From assembly GCA_015039315.1 (NCBI GenBank), contig WIDE01000060.1, positions 6,141 to 51,396 on the forward strand: a DNA stretch of 45,256 nt, given 5' to 3'. Position 1 is the stretch's first letter. Every line of letters starts with the position of its first letter. Source of the DNA: Clavulina sp. PMI_390. Its lineage: Eukaryota; Basidiomycota; Agaricomycetes; Cantharellales; Hydnaceae. This document shows, piece after piece, positions 10,555 to 23,247 of this stretch. Position numbers and translations under genes: made by a program. The notes below the pieces were generated by a model. The model did not search any database, was not told the origin of the DNA, and saw nothing but the letters and a program-made list of their open reading frames with translations.

Positions 10555-12867
10555 ATGTCGGCACACGATTCAGATGCAACGGGGCGCGCACAAGAGGTGC
10601 AATCGCTCAGCTCCTCCCCAGCGTCACCCCGCTCGATCGCATCCCTCCCCTCTCCCCCATCCTCACCGACTCCGGCAGACCAGATATCACTCCCAGACTC
10701 GCCCAACTCGCTTGCGTCCGACTTTCCTATGAGTTCCCTGAGCTCGTCATTGTATCTCTCCGGCACATCATCCCCAGGGCTTGGTCCCCAACCATCGGTC
10801 CACCCGACCGACTATGGCGTAACGCGCACTCTGGTCATCCCATCCCTTAATGTGCCCCAGTTTGACCCTGGGCGAGGCGATGCAGTGGGTAACATCAAGC
10901 TGTGGGTCATAGGGGCTGGACTCGCCGACTGCCAAGCAGCGGCCGAAAGCATCATCAGGGAGGCCCCTCTTGTCTCCGAGGTCGGAGAATGGTCATTTTC
11001 TGGTGATGGAATTGCTACATTTAGAGCCTCTACGCTCTCGGGTGTGCATCAGAGCATCCCGCGCTCGATGGTACACGACGCGCGTTGGAACGTGCACGTC
11101 TATGTAGCCGATGTCAGCGTCGACAGCAGAACACAGGTGAGTCTGTTACACCTTTCTGCCATCCCCTATATGCATTGTGAACATTTGCCGTTATCTCTAG
11201 CCTGCCTCGATGCTCGATTCAATATTAGCGGCGGTTCAGACACCATTCATGTCGACCGATCGTCTGCTCAACGATTCTGAGCCATCAACCACGTCCTTCC
11301 TTCCTCTCTTAACTTCTTCTACTACTCATCTACACACTGCTGTTGTATACTTGCGTTCTTCTCGTGCGTCTCTTTCTCCTAATCTGTTCAGGCATTTATC
11401 GGAGAAACTAACCCTTGCTCATCCCCCGCACCACTAGCTTCCACTCGTCACGACCAACTCATGATCAATGAACTCGCACCCTATATCCCTGTTATAACTC
11501 TCCCATACCCACCTCCTCCCCACACGGCGTCGTCGTCGAATCACTCCCAGCATCATTTCTCCCACAACCACCACCACAACTACTACCCGTCTTCAGCCGA
11601 CGCGGCCGCCACATCCACGTTCCGCCCCCACTCTCTCGCGCACCTGCGCGACTCGCTCTTCCTGAACCCTTCTGTGCTTCATCATTTGCGCACAGAAGCA
11701 GGGGAGCGATTCTTAAGATGGCGTGATTTGAGCGCTGCTCTGCGTCAGCCTGACTCGCCGACTGTGCATCCGCTGGATGTCATCAGCTCGCGTGATGGTA
11801 TACTCGGTATTGGCACGACGACTTCTACGACGAACCCTATGCGGCCGTTCCAGACGAGGGGGCGTGCTGCGAGCATGAGCTCGGTGGGCCGGTCGTCTGA
11901 TAGGAGCAGCGGTGGTGGGATGCTGATCTTTGGCAGCTCGCAGTCAACCGTGGTGCATCATATCTCGACGCCCCAACGTCCTGGACATTCAAGAGCGAAT
12001 CTATCGTCGTCTCCGCTAGGCCTTGCGGGTGTGAATGAGGAAGAGGATGATAGTGAAGATGGCTATCACTCGGCTGGAGACGAGCCGCGTCAGCCGGACT
12101 GGATGTGGGATTGGGAGAGCCGGTTCTCGCGCGATGTGCGCGAGCAGCAAAAGCGCCGATCGCCCAACTCGTCGTCCAACTTGGGAGCTGGTACCACTGC
12201 TGGTGGAGCTGGTGGAGTTGGACAGAGCTTGACGTCGTCGACGCGGCCGACGCTGAGTACACTGCGCACGACGATGGGCATCGGTGCTGGAGCCGGGACG
12301 ACGGGGATCACCCCGCGCATCCCGCTTGCGGCTGCGACTTCCGAAAGCACGATGCTCGAGCTTGGGACAGAACTCGACCCACCTCCAACGCTCGGCACAC
12401 TTCGCTCGTACTCGCATTTGCGACAGCGCCAGCAACAACGACTGCACCCAAGCATGCTGCATCACGATGTGTCCCCGCCTCGTCACGATGCTGGTGACGA
12501 GAGAGAATCTGAGCGTGGGCCTGAGCACGAGGAGTATGATCCGCTGCATATGCGCTCTGTAGCGCGTCTGGCGGTATCTGTCATCCCTGCGCTAATCCGT
12601 CGGTATTTCGTACCGCTTCCACTCCTTCGACCTCGAAGACAACAACAGCAGCAGCAGAGGCTTTTGACGTCTGGGTCTGCTCGCTCGAGATCGTCGACGC
12701 GACGGCACAAGGAGAAAAAGGAAGAAGATGGTCAAGAAGGAGGAGGAGGAGGAGGGAAGTTATCTTGGGGTATGTTTGGATTGGGTGTTAGTGTTGGTGT
12801 CGTTTTGTCGATTTGCATTGTGGGTATTGGGATCGAGCTGAGTCAGTTGGTGTGGAACGGGGCATGA
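10555..12867 (+). CDS. Tail-anchored protein with a degenerate septin-like G domain
   Basis: Three exons (10555-11136, 11201-11363, 11438-12867) give 724 residues. Residues 1-90 are Ser/Pro-rich and probably disordered. From about residue 114, IKLWVIGAGLADCQAAAES resembles the septin beta-1/P-loop segment, but the GxxxxGKS/T lysine and serine are absent. WNVHVYVADVSVDS, THLHTAVVYLRSS and DQLMINELAPYIPVITLP then fit the spacing of later septin strands (compare the family pattern FMKRLS..VNVIPVIAKAD). No NKxD/AKAD specificity loop is visible. The rest is low-complexity: His/Asn-rich, Gly-rich, and polyGln near residues 510-515. A single hydrophobic helix (MFGLGVSVGVVLSICIVGIG) lies about 10-15 residues from the C-terminus, suggesting a tail anchor with the G-like domain cytosolic. 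The exon model is solid; the septin relationship is an inference. Confidence 0.75.
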
Positions 12868-14917
<2,050 letters not shown>

Positions 14918-15506
14918 TGGTTTTCGCTCTATCCGCTGTATTTTTCCTATTTCGCTGCTCTTCTCTCGCTTCGCTCTATGCTGCACCATGTCCTCTATCT
15001 CCATGAATACATGATCTGCACCCACCGAGTTATGTGAGCTACTCAAGTAATGGCTTCTGCGTCGATCGTCATTTGCCATCGCTGTGACCTTAAAGCTTCG
15101 AAGGGTGGGCGAGGCGGACGACCAGTTCCCTCGACACAGATCGGATAGGATGACATTTAAGCGACTTATAATCACCTTTTCACATTACATGTCGTGCTTC
15201 AAAGAGTCACTCCTACCCAGACTGCTCGTCACAACCGTGATAACTTGTGACGTTTGAGCCGCCCAAACTCGGTCTTCCGGTCCAGATCGTGAGCCCAGAG
15301 TACGTGCCATTATCAAAAATCCCAACAAGTCCAATCCCACACCACGCGCTGCCTTTAATCAGACAAAATATTGTTACCATGTCTCGCAGGCATCTCGTCT
15401 CGGGCTCTCATATATCGAATCGATCACATAGGCTCGGATCCACAGCATTTTGCAGCGCGTCTAAGATCCTTTTTGCGCCACTGAGAACTTTTTGAGCACG
15501 GCGACA
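14918..15506. other. Intergenic between RPL40 and the tyrosine phosphatase gene
   Basis: This 589-bp region holds the 3' flank of RPL40 and the promoter of the phosphatase gene. I see no additional gene or repeat. The phosphatase frame extends upstream of the ATG only through a TTG at 15492. Confidence 0.5.
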
Positions 15507-17603
15507 ATGTCATCATCTAGCTCACTATCCCGATTCTTCAAGCGTTTGTCCCACCGGGGTGGCGCTGCATCTCGTCGTGATGGTGCAGCTTTGTCCCAGT
15601 CGTCCGCACCACCTTTGTTGAGTAGTGGTCTAAAAGGCCCCATAAAACCCACCGAACCCCCAGAGGATAGCCTATCATCTAACATATCTGCTCAGTCCAT
15701 AGCAGCATCAAACCCCCCAAACCCAAGCAATACCACTGACATCCCGATGGCTCTAGTCGCTACAACTCCTGAGCAGATTTTACGTGTCGTCGCACAGTAT
15801 TATTCAAGGGATGGGAAGTATCGGCGCCACGTGCACAGCGAGCTCCAAGAGCGTGAGCTATTCCGCTCCAGGTACAGCTCCACTTCTGGGCCTGAAACCC
15901 CCTATGCTGCCTCCACGTTCCCTCCCTCACCTCTCGACGACCCTACCGCGGGAATGGCGAATCCCTACCTCCCGCCATCTCCTGGGTTCGTGGCGAGGCA
16001 CACCGAGCTCAGTCAGCGCTATCAGCGGCGCGAGGCGGCTGAGGAGAAGAATCTAGATCGCCATCGTTGGCGGGACATGCTGCCCTACGACCGCCATGCG
16101 GTCAAGGTGAACACGTCGGTACTGAATATAGGCGGTGGTGGTGACGGCGCTCCCGAATATCTGAGTGCGAGTTGGATCAAGGAGAATGTAGGGGATGTGT
16201 GGTGGATCGCTGCGCAAGGTACGCCCATTAAGCTTCTGCATGCATGAGTCGGGGATCCTAGTGCCGAAGAGGTTTGCCTCTTCTCACCCCTCGCGCCGCT
16301 ATCTAGGTCTTCATTATTTGAGATATACTGCCTCTATCGGAGGCGAATTCACTTGGCATTCTCATGCTTATCTTTATCTCACCCAGACTGTGCCTAGCCT
16401 TCGCCACTCATCTCATTAGCACCGTTACTCGATTTTATACTAACTTCCTTGCTCTTCGTGCATGGTTTTCCGGCTTATTTTTCCCACTGATTCACGTTCG
16501 TCTATCAACCCCCAGCGCCCAAGCCAAATGTCTTGCGGCCCTTTTATGCCCTGTTCACCGCGCTCACTCCCGCCCATGAGCGCCCACACACCATAGTGCA
16601 GCTCACTGCCGAGATCGAGAACGGGCGCCGCAAAGCGGATCGATACTTGCCTTCGCGCATCGGCGCCGAGGGGTCGTTCCGAATCCCTTTGCCCGTCCCA
16701 TCGGTGCACGGGCGCCCAATCTATGACGAGCAGCAGGGCGGCGAGCTCACCCAGGTGTATATCCTAGTAATGCTCCTCAGCCAGCGCACGATCGACGCGG
16801 CCCAGGTGGTCGAGTCCGAGTTGGATGTGTGCGTATTGTCTGAGTATGTTGATCCACGCACGGGGGAGCGCCGCAATTTTTTGTTGTCGGATGGGGTACA
16901 TGCTAATGGTATAGGAGGTATTGCTGGAGGAGGGGGAAATCGCCGCCGTGTGAGGCACCTGTATTATGCGGGGTGGCCGGATCATGGAGTGCCTGATGAT
17001 GGAGGCGAGTCGATAGCGGAACTCGCCAAGATTGTTGAAGGGTATGCAGTTGAGAGACATGAGGTTTGTATCGTTCTATCCAGTCTTTTGTTATTGTCTC
17101 ATAGTGTTATGTCCCGGCTGAGTTGTTAATCTCGCCTCTTTCTCCATCTCTCCCTCCTTCTCTTATAGGGAAGTCGGGCGCGTCCCCCCGTCCTAGTGCA
17201 CTGCTCGGCAGGGGTTGGGCGCACGGGGACCTTTATCGCTGTATCGGCTGCGTTACGGCAATGCGGCGTGTTTGCGAATCCTAATGGACGTGTCAGCTCG
17301 CGCGTGCTTCGTGAGTATTCCTCTACCGCGTTTTTTTCCCTCCTTTACATGGATCAATTTCGCTCTCGCCAGCCATCATCGCAATTGAGCACTGACGTCA
17401 ACGTTATTATGTCCCTAGTCCCGTCCCGTGAAGAGGAAAAAGCTTCCCCACTAGGGGAACTCCCGTCTGAATTCGACAATGATGTTGTGATTCGGGCGAT
17501 TGATGGGCAGCGCGAGTACCGCTGTGCGATGGTGCAGAGCAGTTCGCAGATTGATTTTGTGTACGACGTGGTAGGCAAGGGCATCCAGGCGGGGATGCGC
17601 TGA
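15507..17603 (+). CDS. Classical protein tyrosine phosphatase
   Basis: Four exons (15507-16218, 16516-17063, 17169-17310, 17419-17603) give 528 residues. Residues 1-100 are Ser-rich and basic (SSSLSRFFKRLSHRGGAAS), probably disordered. The PTP domain follows. NLDRHRWRDMLPYDRHAVKV is the R-Y/H-x-D-x-LPYD start, and SASWIKENVGDVWWIAAQAP is the substrate-site strand (compare YIATQAP). RHLYYAGWPDHGVPDDG carries the WPD general acid near residue 392. VLVHCSAGVGRTGTFIAVSA is the intact signature, with the nucleophilic Cys near residue 432 and its Arg. MVQSSSQIDFVYDVV matches the C-terminal Q-loop helix. It should dephosphorylate phosphotyrosine, in the cytosol; fungal relatives act on MAP kinases. 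Intron 1 (297 nt) is long for this window but is supported by rejoining IAAQ to AP. Confidence 0.93.
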
Positions 17604-18175
17604 GTGAGGCCGCGACCGGGCCCACTTTTTTTTGACTCAAACCACGTGGAAGTGATACTTTATTGTCGGATGTTCCTGCTGTTGTTCCTCTCCTTTTTGC
17701 TTTTCTTCAGGCCGTTCGTTTCACGATTGACTTCCGATATACACCCCCATTTCAAATGCCGTTGCCCTCTAGACCCTCACAGTAATATAATTTACTTTTT
17801 CGTTTGCTGACTAGAGACCCGTCTCTGTCTCGATTAGGGGGTGTGTTGATGAAAATTCTCGGTTTCATGGTTCATAGCAGGCTGTTGCAACAGTGTTTTG
17901 CCCTGGTCACAACCCCCCATTCATCCGAACTGAATCCATTCAAACGGACCGCTCCGCAGCGTGACAGGAGAGGACCTCTTGTCACGTGTGACATCTGTTC
18001 CCGCCAGGTCGACTCTGCTCTCTCGCTCCTGCTCCTCCTCCCCTCCTTTTGCAAAGTTTCTGCACGCTAGGCGCCCGCTGCCGGTGTCGACGTCAACCGC
18101 CACCAGAGCGATCGCCACCCTCCCTTACACCCCCCTCTTGCTCTAGGTGCCCCCGCAAGGCATGTTCCGTCTGCG
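17604..18175. other. Intergenic region and 5' leader of the RasGEF gene
   Basis: This 572-bp region is pyrimidine-rich close to the RasGEF start. A possible 5'-UTR 3' splice site (TTGCTCTAG) lies at about 18146. The only notable element is the short upstream ORF listed separately. Confidence 0.45.
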
Positions 18176-18179
18176 ATGA
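18162..18179 (+). promoter_or_regulatory. Five-codon upstream ORF overlapping the RasGEF start codon
   Basis: ATG TTC CGT CTG CGA TGA. The stop codon at 18177-18179 overlaps the main ATG at 18176-18178 in an ATGA arrangement. In fungi such uORFs can repress translation, or permit reinitiation at the adjacent ATG. Whether it lies in the mRNA depends on the transcription start, which is not visible. Confidence 0.5.
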
Positions 18180-21100
18180 CCGCCATGCTGATGACTACTA
18201 CTGCACCATCCTCGTTCGCAGCTTCCTCTGTCTCGCCGCCGACCATGGCGCCGTCGCTGGATACTGGCGCCATCTCGACATCGTCGAGACCAATTTATGA
18301 GCATGCCCTCCCCCCTCTCCCCTCAGACGCCGAACAACCTGCCCTGGGCCTTTCTGTCGCAGAAGACGGCTGCCGATTCTACGGCATTGCGCTCTACGAT
18401 TACGAGCCCGCCGCACCCGACCAACTTCGTCTCACCGCCGGCGACCTTGTGGCCGTCGTCGATGATTCAGAAGATGACACGACCGGTTGGCTCGGTGCCC
18501 TCAATCTCGATTCCACGGACGGCGCTGCAGGCTGGGTCAGCTCCAGCTATCTCCACCAGCTGCAAGACGCCACCGAAGCTGATGAGTATGTCCAAGGCCG
18601 TGCCGCCCCTGCCACAGAAGTCATGGATCAGCCCGTCCAGACCCTCGAAGGCCTTATCCTCCGTTTTGTCATTGCGACCGGTTCTCATGGTGGTGGTGGC
18701 CCCAATGGCCCAGCTCCCAATCTAGATCAAGACGGCCAAATCGATCACTCCTCCGGCGTTTATGCATCGAATAAAGACCTAGACGCGGACGTCGCTGCCG
18801 TTGTCGTCAACTCCCCTGATGCTGATGAACTCGAGGACAGCTTTGACCCCCAATCACTCAATGGTTACCCACACTATGCTAGCAGCCTCAGTGCCTATGA
18901 CACGAGCAGCATCGCAACTGACCGTCGCTCGACCGGCGCCCTGTCACTAGCATCCATGGCCACCGCCGGCTCGTTCAACTCGTTCCGTCAATCCCAATTG
19001 GCATCCCGGCAATCGGAGTCAACTCTCGGCTTCCCTGGCCTGGACATCTTTCTACGATCAAAATTCTCGAGAAATGCTAACAGCGTCGACTCTGGGAGTA
19101 ACAGTGGGTCCGGCAGCTCTAACAGTACTATCAAGTCTGGGTACCCCAACAGTCTCTCGTTACGCTCAGCATCTGCGACCCAGACTAGCTTTTATGCTGG
19201 CGATGGAACCAATAATAGCTTGCTGTTCAACCAGGGCGGACTATCCTCCGGCATTAGCGGATATTACGACGACTCGAGCTCGAACACTCAGTCAGGCTCC
19301 AGCGCTAGTTTCAGTGTCGCGAGCTCGGATTCGTTTGCATCTAGCCCACCTGAATCCTCTGTGACCTGTGAGCATCTTTTTTCTTTTTCTTTTCTTTTCT
19401 CTTCTCTCTTCGCTGTGCTTTTTGCGCAGCACATTTTTATCCCGCACCTGCATGGCATATTTGTCCTATTCCCCCCTTTTTTCTCGGGCTTTTGTCGCCT
19501 GGCGGGCGATCTACCAGAAGCCTGTTCTTCCGTTTTACAGCTTCGATTACCACACACTGTTCTTCACACTCGCACTTGGTCGATCCACATGGACCAATCA
19601 GGTGCCGAGATGAAAGTCGCAATTCACTGGATCTGCTCACTGACAACCATGATTACCCGATATCAATTGCTGCCCTTCCTTTCCACACACACACAAATGA
19701 TAGCAACCTCTTCATCCCATGCAAACCCGTACCAGGCCCAGAGCGGGCCTCCCTCCACATCTAAAACCCCATTCCATGCACCACAACCCCATCCATCTCA
19801 CTCCGCCAATATCGATATTACTGCCACCGCGCCCGCGGACAGTTCCTCTCGTCGGCCTACCTCCGGTCCCAGGCAACCATCGACCCTCCATCATGCGCAA
19901 TCTTTCTCGTTCTCTCCGTCCGCCGCTGAGCCCAGCTTGGCATCACCGAACGCATATTCACGCCAATCTGGTCCCCAACGACCGGGCCTTATCATCCCGC
20001 AAACGAACCGCGTCAACGCATTGCGCGAGGTACCCACTTCTACACCGCATTATGGCTTGTATGCACCAACACCAGCGGTCCCGGCGGTCTCCCCGACACG
20101 TAGTATCGTGAGCACCAACTCTGAATATTCATCATCAGGACGCTCGTCTTCCAAGGGGTCTGCGTCCACCTATGCGACGACCGCCACCAGCTACAGCGAC
20201 CACAAGATGGCTCACATGCCATCTATGGCCTCCCTTTCTCTGTCCCAGTATAGTGCTGGGAGTGGGGCGAGTAGCGGAAGCTATTCAGCTTCTGCCCACG
20301 CGGCAGCTGCGTTACCCCCGTTCCTCCAACAGCAACCCAGCAGTCAATCGCTGTCAAAGGGCGCCCGTAATAAGGCGGCCTGGACTACGGATGACGCTTC
20401 GGTGTACGAAAATTCGCCGCGGGAGGAAGTTGCTGGGGGGCCAATACCTTGGTACCTCGAGCCGAGTTATCATCCGGATGAACTGCGATTTACCCCAGAA
20501 GGTGTTGTAGAGGCGGGGACTCTCAATGCACTTGTGGAGTGGCTGACGATGCCTCGAAGTCGTGTGTATTCTCTTCTTTTTTTCCCTTGACCTCGTTTTT
20601 TTTTGGCGACCCTTTTCATGTGTTCGGGACCAATGCTCACCGGACCCACGTGATTTCTCTCCACTAGGCGTGGTACCAGTTGAAAGGGAATTCCGCGATG
20701 CGTTTTTGGCGACGTATCGATCGTTTACGGATGCGACAACGCTCATGAACTTGCTTGCTGGTCGTTATGAGATGAGCGAACCAGAGAACATGAACAAGGA
20801 GCAGTTTGAACACTGGAAACTTGTCAAATTGCGGCCTGTACAGCTTCAGTTGCGTATTTCGTCCAACGTCACTTCCTTGCACTTGTGGTTGACAACTGGT
20901 ATGCTGACCAACTGGATTCCTGTTTACTAACTCATAGGGTACTGGTAGTCCTAAGAATTTGGATCCAAGACCACCACCTACTCGATTCTGAGCCTGAGGA
21001 GGTTCCTCGAATTCGCGAATTCTTGACATACATCAAGACCCCCGAAAAGCATGAAGAGCTCGCTCAGAAGATGCTGAAGCTGATTGACGGAGTGGTTCGT

Positions 21101-22500
21101 CTCGCTTGAGCTCTCTTTGTTGATTATCTCTTATGTTTGGTCTACTTTAGGATGGGGACAAACTGCCCTCACCACTTTCGCCTTCGTCTGCGGGAGGTAT
21201 TTCCGCATCATCCACCTTTATTGGTTCCACAAGCTCCTTGGCCACCTCCATCACGCCAACTCCGTCCATAGCCGGAAGCGTCATCTCCCCCTCCATTTCT
21301 GGGCATTCTACGACTGGGAACAGTCCCATAGCTCGCCGCCAAAACTCAAAGTCGTCTACCAAGTCCCCCACTGTTCCGGCTGGTGGTCGTGGACACGGCA
21401 AGGATTCCAAGAAGAAGCACGCTAAGCCCATTGACGCGTTGCAGTTCTCCTCAAACGACTTGGCTGCGCAGATGACGCTGATGGAATATGACCTCTACCG
21501 ACGCATCTCCGCGAACGAGCTCATCGCGCTCGCCAAGGATGGGAATGCGAGTGGCGGGAACGCTTCCAACGCAAGTGACAACCACACTGTGCGGAATCTA
21601 CAGAACTACTCAAGCTTCAATCGGAAGCTGGCAAAGGCTGCGAAGTATATGGTTCTTATGGCAGATGCCATCCCAAAGCGGAAGGATCTCGTCCTTCATC
21701 TCATCAAAGTAATAGAGGTGCGTGCCTTCACTTTCTCAGACTTGCCGACCAATTCTAGAATACTGATAGTCTTTGTTTTGAACCTATCGTCACCGCTGGC
21801 TGATGCCCTGTATTTGCAGAGATGCCGTGAATTCCACAACTTTGCTGCTCTCCACTTCCTCATGGTGGGCGTGACTGCACCATGCCTGGAAAAGCTTTCG
21901 TTTACTTGGCAAGCAATTGAGCGCGATAAACCACGACTTGATGCCCTCCGGACGCTCACAAGGAGTTACGACAACTATGCTGCTTATCGTGCAGAGTATT
22001 CGAATGCACACACATCAGGCGCTACCTGTATTCCCGTCATTGGTGAGTCAACTTCATTCGAGCAATTTGTTCTACAGCTGACTGATTCACCAAACCCAGG
22101 CATTTACCTTCCACAACTTCGCTCGATTGTCACCTCGCAAAACGACTTTATCACGATCTCTTCTCCCCACACAAGTGCCACTTCGCTCATCAACTTTGCC
22201 AAGTGCCGCGCGATGGCCGAAATCTGCCGCACGGCGTTGCAGTTCCAAGCACGTCCGCCCAAGAGAGAGGAGGTCTCGCAAAATTTGGAAATTCAAGCGT
22301 GGATCCTTGAGCAGCTTGAAGTGGGAAACAGCAAGCCTGATGCTTGGTACAATGAGTATTCAAAGGACGTGCAAAAGCAAGAATTGGAGCATGGTGATAT
22401 CCGGTCAGTATTTTTTTCAGCTACATATCTCGCGCATATCGTTGCTAACACCTGGTGTTTTGACTCTGATAGTCGCGGACTGGAGGCGGCGGGGTTTTGA
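18176..22500 (+). CDS. CDC25-type Ras guanine nucleotide exchange factor with SH3 domain
   Basis: Activates Ras by catalysing GDP release. Eight exons are proposed: 18176-19367, 19704-20561, 20668-20848, 20938-21094, 21151-21717, 21820-22042, 22100-22403 and 22473-22500, giving 1,169 residues. SH3: about residues 66-128 (YGIALYDYEPAAPDQLRLTA, GWLGAL, AAGWVSSSYL). A long Ser-rich linker follows. RasGEF_N: about 645-800 (VEAGTLNALVEWLT, REFRDAFLATYRSFTDATTL). Catalytic RasGEF: about 885-1160 (PIDALQFSSNDLAAQMTLME, FNRKLAKAAKYMVLMADAIP, RCREFHNFAALHFLMVGV, YLPQLRSIVT, INFAKCRAMAEICRTALQFQ). The SH3-plus-RasGEF order is that of yeast Cdc25 and relatives, which feed the cAMP/PKA or mating pathways. 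The 336-nt intron 1 is open in frame, so its boundaries are the least certain part. Confidence 0.93.
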
Positions 22501-23247
22501 TGTCGGCCCCGAATTCTCACCGCAGAGGGTGACCTCGGGGCCCCCTTGTGTCCTCCCCCTTTTTCCTCACCCCGATCCCCCCAAAGCGTTGCTTTCTCTC
22601 AATCTATCCATCCATCCGACACCCTGCTCCGCAGCAGCCTTTCACCTCCCCGCTTCCTCCTCTGCACTCGTCACGAGTTGACCCCTCGGTGTCATAAACC
22701 CTCCTGGCGTTTGGGAAGTGGGGCTATTGGCTCAAGAGCTTTGTTTCCCATCCATACCTTCCCCCTTTCCTTTTCATGCTTTCCTGCGGGTTTTTTTGTG
22801 CGTGTGTTTTGTGTGTGATCTCTATACCATCGTTGTGCTATCTGCTGCTTTTAAGCGCTAATCGTCGCTCTGGACTTTTTCCCTTTCCTCTCCTATCCTC
22901 TAATGTTTCCAGTGCTGCTATTGACTCTGTTGATCTATATCTCCTCCCTACTTGCCTGGTTGCAATTCGTTCCATCATGACCGTATGATCCGTACCTTAG
23001 CAGCCTAGTACTAGTTAAGCCTCATGCAATGAACATTGCGTCTCTGACTGCCTCCTGCCATTTCCCGTTTGTATGTATGATCGTCTCCATTGCCAATAGC
23101 TATCCAGCAGAAACTCAAACGTGCACATTCTAATTCTGGGAACTCGTTGGCTGGGGGTGGTTGTTTCCCACACTCGGCATTTGTCACTGTCGTCACTCTC
23201 TCAGCGCGCGCTGCCACTGCTCCGAGGACTCCTCCCCACCCACCACC
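22501..23247. other. Intergenic between RasGEF and anoctamin genes
   Basis: This 747-bp, strongly C/T-rich sequence on the + strand is typical of the fungal 3' UTR plus the pyrimidine-rich promoter just before the next ATG. No gene or repeat is recognised. Confidence 0.5.

Noticed and set aside
12016..12549. 177-codon antisense frame inside the septin-like gene
   Set aside because: Shadow of the low-complexity, GC-rich sense exon; Arg/Ser-rich composition and no family pattern.
20849..20937. RasGEF donor at TTGC/GTATTT (20853) instead of 20848
   Set aside because: It puts the next exon in a frame with an early TAG; only the donor GTTGCG at 20849 restores the RasGEF_N strand VLVVLRIW.
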